DNA from: an uncultured Caryophanales bacterium
GTDB lineage: Bacteria > Bacillota_I > Bacilli_A > RF39 > UBA660
Direction of reading: 5' to 3'
Assembly (NCBI GenBank): GCA_947303225.1
Contig: CAMYXG010000025.1
Location: 1-11,878, forward strand
DNA: 11,878 bases
Of this stretch, positions 7,341 through 11,878 are shown piece by piece; position 1 is the stretch's first letter, and every line of letters starts with the position of its first letter. A program made the translations under genes and the position numbers. The notes under the pieces were generated by a model. It was given only the letters and a program-made list of their open reading frames with translations. It was not told where the DNA came from and searched no databases.

Positions 7341-7360
7341 TTTTGTACATTTTTGTACAT
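7341..7360. repeat. 10-bp tandem repeat with TGTACA palindromes between divergent promoters
   Basis: TTTTGTACAT occurs twice in perfect tandem (7341-7350 and 7351-7360), each copy containing the palindrome TGTACA; a degenerate third copy (TTTTTACACT) precedes them. The 10-bp period places both palindromes on the same helix face. The repeat lies just upstream of the -35 of both divergent promoters, which suits a shared operator. No matching regulator is identified. Confidence 0.5.
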
Positions 7361-7365
7361 TAGGA

Positions 7366-7395
7366 TTGGCTTTTCAAATAAAACTATTATATAAT
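7366..7395 (+). promoter_or_regulatory. promoter of the 178-aa unknown gene
   Basis: TTGGCT (7366-7371), an 18-nt spacer and a perfect TATAAT (7390-7395) lie just before the AGGTGA ribosome site (7402-7407). The promoter faces away from the WXG operon promoter, with the tandem TGTACA repeat between them. Confidence 0.6.
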
Positions 7396-7413
7396 TGTTT
7401 TAGGTGATGATTG

Positions 7414-7950
7414 ATGAAAATAGAAGAATTTGCTAAAAAACTGAATGAAGATTCCTATCTACAAAATATTAAAATTCCTATTTTAGATGGATTTCAAATA
7501 ATACCAAATCAAGAAACTATTTTTACTGCTGTTTCTAAAGAACATTATATGGAACAATTTCTATGTGATGGAAAATTAGATGAAAATGAAACTTTTGAAG
7601 ATAGACTTAAAAAAGTAATCAATGATACAAAGAATGCTATGAAGGATGCTCATTTAGAAAATCCTGACGATCATATTCAGCTTTATAAAAAATATTCTAA
7701 TGACGATTTTAAGTTTTATGTTTATCTTCAAGATAACATTCTTCTTAATAAATGGGTTCGTCAGTTTAATATATATTTTTTAGATGATAAAACTCGAGCT
7801 TTCTATCAGGTATCTTTTTGTTCTTGCCCTTTTACTAATCCAAATCAAGTTTTGAAAAAAGAAATTGACCCTCAGAATGATTTTGTTACAGCGGGAATGA
7901 TTACTACAGTACAAAATATTATGTCTCATATTAGTTATAAAGAAAAATAA
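7414..7950 (+). CDS. unknown soluble 178-aa protein divergent from the WXG100/C39 operon
   Basis: I do not recognise this protein. It has no signal peptide or membrane helix and is probably cytoplasmic. The start is set at ATG 7414, because AGGTGA (7402-7407) is 6 nt away from it; an in-frame TTG at 7411 is only 3 nt from that site. The N-terminal third is mixed and acidic, with helix about 60-80 (EDRLKKVINDTKNAMKDA). The middle has alternating strands (FKFYVYLQDNILLNKWVRQF, NIYFLDDKTRAFYQVSF) followed by CSCPF (Cys136, Cys138). The C-terminus is helical. The alpha/beta pattern vaguely recalls Mog1/PsbP- or DcrB-like folds seen in secretion chaperones, but I cannot confirm this. Placed divergently from a secreted peptidase operon, it could be an immunity factor, chaperone or regulator (inference). 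Confidence 0.7.
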   Translation: MKIEEFAKKLNEDSYLQNIKIPILDGFQIIPNQETIFTAVSKEHYMEQFLCDGKLDENETFEDRLKKVINDTKNAMKDAHLENPDDHIQLYKKYSNDDFKFYVYLQDNILLNKWVRQFNIYFLDDKTRAFYQVSFCSCPFTNPNQVLKKEIDPQNDFVTAGMITTVQNIMSHISYKEK

Positions 7951-7974
7951 AAGAAAATTAATTCTTTTATTTTT
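7943..7974. terminator. bidirectional AT-rich terminator between convergent genes
   Basis: A 13-bp perfect stem of nearly only A and T (7943-7955 with 7962-7974) closes a 6-base AATTAA loop. Its 3' arm runs into T-rich sequence on both strands. It overlaps the stop of the plus-strand unknown gene and abuts the TAA of the thioredoxin-like gene, so it probably ends both transcripts, including the mnmA run. Confidence 0.65.
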
Positions 7975-7975
7975 T

Positions 7976-8680
7976 TTAACACATATTTTTTTGACAAGTA
8001 GTACTTTCTTCTTCTAAACAATCTAATAAACACTTATATTGTTTGTATGAATAGTTTTTAATACTATCTGTTAATTCATCATATGGATCTTTTAGTTCTT
8101 CACTAATTCCAGTTTCTAATTGAATTGCTTTTCCTTTTGAAACTGCTACTACATTTGGAGCATAGATTCTTTTTTCTCCTACTTCTATTTTTTCTTCATC
8201 TTTAGTAAGAGTATATTCTTCTAAAACATTTTCCATCTTCTCTATTAATAATTGATAAGCTTCAGTTCCTTCATCTTTTGTAATGATTTCTCCCTCGTCA
8301 TTTAATTCTTTTACGTCACGAATTCCAGTAACATCAACATAATAAATCTTTTCTACTTTTTTATCTTTTGCTACTTTCATTAATTGTTCTATTACACTTC
8401 TACACCACGGGCATTCTTTAAATCCAAAATAAACTACAAAACTTTCTTTTTGATTCATTTTATCCACAATTTCTTCTGCTGTTGAATAAACCATTGGATT
8501 ATCTTTCGAAATAGAAATATTTCGATATTTCTTTCCACTAGTTTCATTTACTTTTCCGTTGATACTTTCATATTCTTTTTTAAATTTTTCTGAATCTGTT
8601 ATTGTTTTATTATTTGAACATGCTGCTATAAAAAAAGTACAAAGAAGAACTATTAATATAATAAATTTATTATTTTTCAT
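7976..8680 (-). CDS. thioredoxin-fold lipoprotein with CPWC motif
   Basis: A 234-residue predicted lipoprotein. A short basic start and a hydrophobic stretch lead to the lipobox IAAC, with Cys21 as the lipidation site. A thioredoxin-like domain (about 65-200) carries C90-P-W-C93 in the context FGFKECPWCRSVIEQL and the likely cis-Pro loop YAPNVVAV. The active-site context is like that of bacteriocin accessory or thioredoxin-like proteins of Gram-positives. About 35 residues between the two halves (ELNDEGEIITKDEGTEAYQ region) are an insertion beyond a minimal thioredoxin. The C-terminus is an unusual four-cysteine tail (Cys217, 221, 229, 234, with Cys234 the last residue). It probably reduces, oxidises or shuttles disulfides outside the membrane. 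AGGTGG precedes the ATG. The gene lies 53 nt after the membrane XRE gene, with a candidate promoter in the gap. Confidence 0.82.
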   Translation of the reverse strand: MKNNKFIILIVLLCTFFIAACSNNKTITDSEKFKKEYESINGKVNETSGKKYRNISISKDNPMVYSTAEEIVDKMNQKESFVVYFGFKECPWCRSVIEQLMKVAKDKKVEKIYYVDVTGIRDVKELNDEGEIITKDEGTEAYQLLIEKMENVLEEYTLTKDEEKIEVGEKRIYAPNVVAVSKGKAIQLETGISEELKDPYDELTDSIKNYSYKQYKCLLDCLEEESTTCQKNMC

Positions 8681-8700
8681 TTTACCACCTACTATTTTAG

Positions 8701-8730
8701 TATATACCTCTTTTTTTATTTTTTCTACAA
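8701..8730 (-). promoter_or_regulatory. candidate promoter for the thioredoxin-like lipoprotein gene
   Basis: On the minus strand TTGTAG (+ 8725-8730), an 18-nt spacer and TATATA (+ 8701-8706, overlapping a TATACT at 8699-8704) precede the lipoprotein start. They lie in the 53-nt gap after the XRE gene. The gene could be expressed both from here and by read-through from upstream. Confidence 0.4.
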
Positions 8731-8733
8731 TAA

Positions 8734-9429
8734 CTATTTACATGTATCATTTAATTTAATTGGAATCGTATAAGTAATTGTTTTTGTTTCTTCATTAATT
8801 GCTTTGATTTCTAAAGATAATGTATTCGAGGTTAATTTTTTACAATTACTAGAGTAATTCTCTACATTTATTTTTGTTTCTTTTAAGAAAGATTCAAGTG
8901 TTTTATTCTTTTTTTCTGGACAACTACTAATTTTTGTTTTTGTATTTTGATAGTTTTCATATAATGTACATGTAATTCTTTTATAGTTTGTATGATCTTC
9001 TTTTCCACAAAACTCAATGTTAGAGATATAAATTGCTGTTTGTTGTTTATTATATGCTGCACTTCCTGTTATTTTAAAGTCTGAACATTTTGAAGATATT
9101 GTTTTAAATTCAAAATTATTATTTTTTCTTACATATATATTTATGGATATTATGATACTAATACCTAGTATTATTAGTAGAATAATTAATAGATAATTAA
9201 AAGAAACTATTTTTTCTTTTTTTCTTTTTCCTTCTAAAATTTCATCTATATTTACATTAAATTCTTTACTTATTATTTGTAAGATAGCAATATCAGGAAT
9301 ATTTTTTCCATTTTCCCATTTGCTTACGGCTTGATAAGTCACACCAAGCTTTTCTGCCAAGTCTTTTTGAGTCAAGTGATGATCTTGTCTAATTTGTTTA
9401 ATGAATTTTCCTATTTTCTCCTGATCCAT
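8734..9429 (-). CDS. membrane-anchored XRE-family regulator with cysteine-rich outer domain
   Basis: A 231-residue protein. Residues 1-66 are a classic Cro/CI-type HTH (IRQDHHLTQKDLAEKLGVTYQAVSKWENG, a HTH_3 signature). One transmembrane helix spans about 78-100. The remaining ~130 residues should lie outside the membrane because the basic flank (GKRKKEK) is on the N-terminal side. That domain holds all six cysteines of the protein (115, 141, 154, 170, 196, 230) and none lie in the cytoplasmic part, so up to three disulfides could form. This architecture suggests a one-component sensor that binds DNA at the membrane. The GAGGAG ribosome site is inside the last codons of the upstream Fic gene (4-nt gap), so the two are translationally coupled. 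The signal and targets are unknown; its own operon is a plausible target. Confidence 0.82.
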   Translation of the reverse strand: MDQEKIGKFIKQIRQDHHLTQKDLAEKLGVTYQAVSKWENGKNIPDIAILQIISKEFNVNIDEILEGKRKKEKIVSFNYLLIILLIILGISIIISINIYVRKNNNFEFKTISSKCSDFKITGSAAYNKQQTAIYISNIEFCGKEDHTNYKRITCTLYENYQNTKTKISSCPEKKNKTLESFLKETKINVENYSSNCKKLTSNTLSLEIKAINEETKTITYTIPIKLNDTCK

Positions 9430-9433
9430 TTTA

Positions 9434-10546
9434 TTACTCCTCTTCTGTTAGGTATGACTTTATTCTTAATTTTTTTAATTTCCTTTTATCCATTGTAATA
9501 AATTTTCTGTTAATTTTCAAGGTTTGCTCTTCTTCATTTAGTACAACAATTCCTTTCTCAATTAGTGGAAATATCTTTTCTGTTAATATTTTATCTGCAT
9601 CCATTACAAAATTATTTTTTGAATACAGATTGATAACTTCTCTTACTTTATGAGTCCTTGCTGTTAAAATATATTCTAATATTTCGTAATCTGACTTTGG
9701 AAGAGATTCTCCAAAATTACTTCTAATGTTATAAATTGTTTTTTCTTTTTCTAATTCTTTTTTTAATGTCTTTAAACTATATTCTAAAAATGGTGTAATA
9801 TTTCCCTTCCTTGATTTCTTAATACTATACTTATATTTATCTTTTGATAGAGAAATCCCTCTATTAAAAATCACAAATGGATAGGCTTTATTTTGTAATA
9901 AATACCATAAAGAAAAAGTTCTTGCTGTTCTTCCATTTACATCAAAATATGGATGAACATATACAAAATAAAAGTGAATAATCTGTGATTTAATAAAAAC
10001 GTCTAATAATTTCTCATCTTTTTCATTTTCTAAATAGGTAAATAAACTATCCATAGATTCTTCAACTTTACTTGGACTCATTCCCTTATCAAAGTCTAAT
10101 ACCAATTGATCATAGTTTGAATTCATAATATATACATCATTTTCTCTATAGTATTCACCCATATTTTCTATGGAATAATCATCTAGTAAGTCTTGACTTA
10201 AAATACTATATAATTTTTTCAGACTATCTTTATCGATGCTATTATTCAGTAATATATAGCGATATCCATAATATAAATTTAGAATTCTTCTATTTTCTAT
10301 TCCACCATTCTGTGTTTGAATTACTTCTTCTATATTATTGATATCATCATGTAATCCTTCAATGGAATTATTTGTTTTTATTTCTAGTGATAGCATCATT
10401 TTTCTAGAAAAATTAAAATCATCCATGAAGGACTCTTCTTCCAAAAATTCTTCTATTTCCTTGATTAGCTTCTTAATTCTTACTTTATCATAGAAGAATC
10501 TTCTTCCATTTTCCCTCTTTAAATCTATTATTTCTAAACCGAACAT
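9434..10546 (-). CDS. Fic-domain protein, probable AMPylase with N-terminal inhibitory helix
   Basis: A 370-residue cytoplasmic protein of the large Fic class. The core motif at 198-209 is HPYFDVNGRTAR, against the consensus HxFx(D/E)GNGRxxR: His198, Asp202, Asn204, Arg206 and Arg209 are kept, while Phe is Tyr and the first Gly is Val203. An N-terminal segment with SIEG (Glu63) matches the auto-inhibitory helix of class II Fic proteins, although the usual Ser/Thr four residues before Glu is Asn59. The beta-hairpin flap is probably YRENDVYIM (133-141). Residues about 283-350 look like a C-terminal winged helix. Family members transfer AMP from ATP to a protein hydroxyl. The target here is unknown. 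It lies 16 nt after mnmA, with AAGGGG before its ATG, and 4 nt before the XRE gene. Confidence 0.88.
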   Translation of the reverse strand: MFGLEIIDLKRENGRRFFYDKVRIKKLIKEIEEFLEEESFMDDFNFSRKMMLSLEIKTNNSIEGLHDDINNIEEVIQTQNGGIENRRILNLYYGYRYILLNNSIDKDSLKKLYSILSQDLLDDYSIENMGEYYRENDVYIMNSNYDQLVLDFDKGMSPSKVEESMDSLFTYLENEKDEKLLDVFIKSQIIHFYFVYVHPYFDVNGRTARTFSLWYLLQNKAYPFVIFNRGISLSKDKYKYSIKKSRKGNITPFLEYSLKTLKKELEKEKTIYNIRSNFGESLPKSDYEILEYILTARTHKVREVINLYSKNNFVMDADKILTEKIFPLIEKGIVVLNEEEQTLKINRKFITMDKRKLKKLRIKSYLTEEE

Positions 10547-10562
10547 ATTAACCCCTTATTTC

Positions 10563-11666
10563 TTATAAATACCATAATTTTTTATTATTTTTTCTGATTT
10601 CCTTGATTATTCCTCCACCTAAACACTCTTCTCCATTGTAGAAAACACATGCTTGCCCTGGTGTTACTGCTTTTACTCCTTGTGGATATTTTACTAGGAT
10701 TTCATCCTTATCGAGCCATTCTAATTGTACTGGAACATCTTTACTTCGATAACGGAATTTTGCTGTTACATCTGTAAGCTTTTCTTCTCCTATGTAGTTT
10801 AATGTGTCTACAATACAAGAATCACTCATTAAATAATCATTATCTTCTCCTAAACAAATATAAAGAATATTCTTTTTTAAATCTTTTCCAACAACAAACA
10901 TTTTATCTTTCGTTCCACCAATATTTAGTCCTTTTCTTTGTCCTATTGTATAATTCATTAAACCAATATGAGTTCCTATTTTCTCATTTGTTTCAATATT
11001 GATAACGTCTCCTGGTTGATTAGGAAGATAATTTTTTAAAAAATTACGAAAGTTTCTTTCTCCTATAAAGCAAATACCGGTAGAATCTTTCTTTTTTGCT
11101 GTTATTAAGTCATATTCTTCTGCTATTTTTCTTACTTCGCTTTTTTCCATATCTCCGATTGGAAATAGAACGTTTTCAAATTGTTTTTTGGATACTTGTG
11201 ATAAAAAGTATGTTTGATCTTTATTAGAGTCTATTCCTCGTAATAATTTACCATCAACTATTCTAGCATAGTGACCAGTTGCGATATAGTCTGCTCCTAA
11301 TTTTCTGGCTTCTTCAGCAAATTGATCAAATTTAATATATTTATTACACATAATATCAGGATTTGGAGTGCGACCTTTTTTTAATTCATCTAAAAAGTAA
11401 GTAAAAACATAATCCCAATATTCTTTCACAAAATCTTTACGATATAGAGGTATTCCTAATTTATCACAGACAGCTTTAGCATCATTATAATCTTCTTCTT
11501 GAGGACATATTCCAGATTCTGTAGTTGGTCCATTTATCTCTCCATCTGCTAGAGAATCCCAATTACGCATAAATAATCCAATTACTTCATAACCTTGCTT
11601 TTGAAGAATGATTGCTGCTACACTACTATCTACTCCTCCACTCATTCCAATTACTACTTTTTTCAT
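10563..11666 (-). CDS. mnmA: tRNA-specific 2-thiouridylase MnmA
   Basis: A 367-residue cytoplasmic enzyme that activates U34 of Lys, Glu and Gln tRNAs with ATP and thiolates it, in the mnm5s2U pathway. The PP-loop is SGGVDSS (9-15). The catalytic pair is Cys107 in NPDIMCNKYIKF and Cys199 in DSTGICFIGERNF. GHYAR (131-135) and the YTIGQRKGLNIGG segment are also typical. The loop after MRNWDS (about 38-55, ending ICPQEEDYNDA) is the longer form seen in Mollicutes and some Bacilli (recollection, not searched). GGAGGTG lies 7 nt before the ATG. It is first in a run with the Fic, XRE and thioredoxin-like genes and has its own strong promoter. The sulfur donor (a cysteine desulfurase often adjacent in Bacillota) is not in this window. 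Confidence 0.96.
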   Translation of the reverse strand: MKKVVIGMSGGVDSSVAAIILQKQGYEVIGLFMRNWDSLADGEINGPTTESGICPQEEDYNDAKAVCDKLGIPLYRKDFVKEYWDYVFTYFLDELKKGRTPNPDIMCNKYIKFDQFAEEARKLGADYIATGHYARIVDGKLLRGIDSNKDQTYFLSQVSKKQFENVLFPIGDMEKSEVRKIAEEYDLITAKKKDSTGICFIGERNFRNFLKNYLPNQPGDVINIETNEKIGTHIGLMNYTIGQRKGLNIGGTKDKMFVVGKDLKKNILYICLGEDNDYLMSDSCIVDTLNYIGEEKLTDVTAKFRYRSKDVPVQLEWLDKDEILVKYPQGVKAVTPGQACVFYNGEECLGGGIIKEIRKNNKKLWYL

Positions 11667-11698
11667 TTTTGGGCACCTCCAATTTTTGCAGTCGCCTT

Positions 11699-11727
11699 AT
11701 TATAACATTTATTTTTATTTCTTACAA
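11699..11727 (-). promoter_or_regulatory. strong extended -10 promoter of mnmA
   Basis: On the minus strand TTGTAA (+ 11722-11727), an exactly 17-nt spacer and perfect TATAAT (+ 11699-11704) with the extended TGt form a strong sigma-A promoter. Transcription should start near 11692, about 25 nt before the ATG, with GGAGGTG in the short leader. It probably drives mnmA and the genes behind it. Confidence 0.8.
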
Positions 11728-11735
11728 CACTATCA

Positions 11736-11768
11736 AAAGAATCTAAATTTTATTAATTTAGATTCTTT
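11736..11768. terminator. hairpin terminator upstream of mnmA
   Basis: A perfect 14-bp stem (11736-11749 with 11755-11768) has a 5-base loop, and TCTTTT follows on the minus strand. It lies just upstream of the mnmA promoter and so probably ends a gene entering from the right. The U-run is short, so its strength is uncertain. Confidence 0.6.
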
Positions 11769-11780
11769 AATATTCTTCTA

Positions 11781-11878
11781 GTCCTCACTTCGTTCGGACA
11801 TTATCTTGCTTTTTATATTTTGTCCGTCCGAATCTCAGATTCAAAAGCTGGACTGCACCAAAATATCAAAAGTCGGAT
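11781..11878. repeat. palindrome-rich non-coding segment at the right edge
   Basis: No open gene is present on either strand. The segment packs several inverted repeats: TTCGGAC (11793-11799) with GTCCGAA (11826-11832), CGGACA (11795-11800) with TGTCCG (11821-11826), ATATTTTG (11815-11822) with CAAAATAT (11859-11866), and GAATCT-C-AGATTC (11831-11843 region). GTCC (11781-11784) and GGAC (11796-11799) flank CACTTCGTT. This GC-richer, self-complementary make-up differs from the surrounding DNA and resembles dispersed intergenic repeats of low-GC Bacillota; it could instead be part of a structured RNA cut by the window edge. Confidence 0.4.

Noticed and set aside
7341..7360. CRISPR-like or larger tandem repeat array
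   Set aside because: Only two perfect 10-bp units and one degenerate unit are present, with no spacers and no cas genes; an operator is more likely.
7411..7413. TTG as start of the unknown plus-strand gene
   Set aside because: AGGTGA at 7402-7407 is only 3 nt from TTG but 6 nt from the next codon, ATG 7414, which is the normal spacing and the commoner start.
1..11878. UGA-as-Trp code (Mollicutes type)
   Set aside because: Trp is encoded by TGG, every gene reads through without internal TGA, and the first M16 gene ends at TGA in a classic ATGA overlap.
11781..11878. tRNA gene or small peptide gene at the right edge
   Set aside because: No cloverleaf or TTCGANNC T-loop could be found. The longest minus-strand frame there is only about 28 codons, preceded by an in-frame TGA and lacking a start and ribosome site.

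Overview
The window is AT-rich (about 30% GC by eye), with dense short operons, strong AGGAGG-type ribosome sites and sigma-A-like promoters. Together with YmfF/YmfH-type M16 proteins, WXG100 proteins and a Mollicutes/Bacilli-style MnmA, this points to a low-GC Bacillota, perhaps a gut Erysipelotrichia/RF39-like lineage (inference). Every gene reads through in the standard bacterial code. TGG encodes Trp, and TAA, TAG and one TGA serve as stops, so there is no sign of Mycoplasma-type UGA recoding.

Left part (1-4643): a near-perfect promoter at the left edge fires out of the window. Next on the minus strand lie a membrane-anchored HtrA-type serine protease (90-1373) and, upstream of it, a TsaC/YrdC threonylcarbamoyl-AMP synthase (1495-2091). 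Divergent from these is a two-gene M16 peptidase-like unit. Its first member (2152-3405) lacks the zinc motif. Its second (3402-4643) carries HILEH but has an in-frame TAA at codon 131.

Centre (4654-7950): a minus-strand operon of four small-helical-hairpin (WXG100/ESX-like) proteins with tight spacing and strong SD sites. In transcription order these are a WXG-type domain fused to a C39-like cysteine peptidase, a WXG-like domain with a Gly/Ser linker and a C-terminal beta-rich domain, a plain 95-aa WXG100 protein, and a WXG-like protein with a CxxC turn and a polar disordered tail. A divergent gene (7414-7950) encodes a soluble unknown protein. The shared intergenic region has promoters facing both ways around a 10-bp tandem repeat. 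This looks like a type VII (T7SSb) substrate or effector island, although no EssC-type ATPase is in the window. It is the most novel region here.

Right part (7976-11878): a minus-strand run of mnmA (tRNA 2-thiouridylase), a Fic-domain protein, a membrane-anchored XRE regulator with six extracytoplasmic cysteines, and a thioredoxin-fold lipoprotein with CPWC. A strong extended -10 promoter precedes mnmA, and a shared AT-rich hairpin closes the run. The last ~100 bases form a palindrome-rich non-coding segment that looks like a dispersed intergenic repeat.
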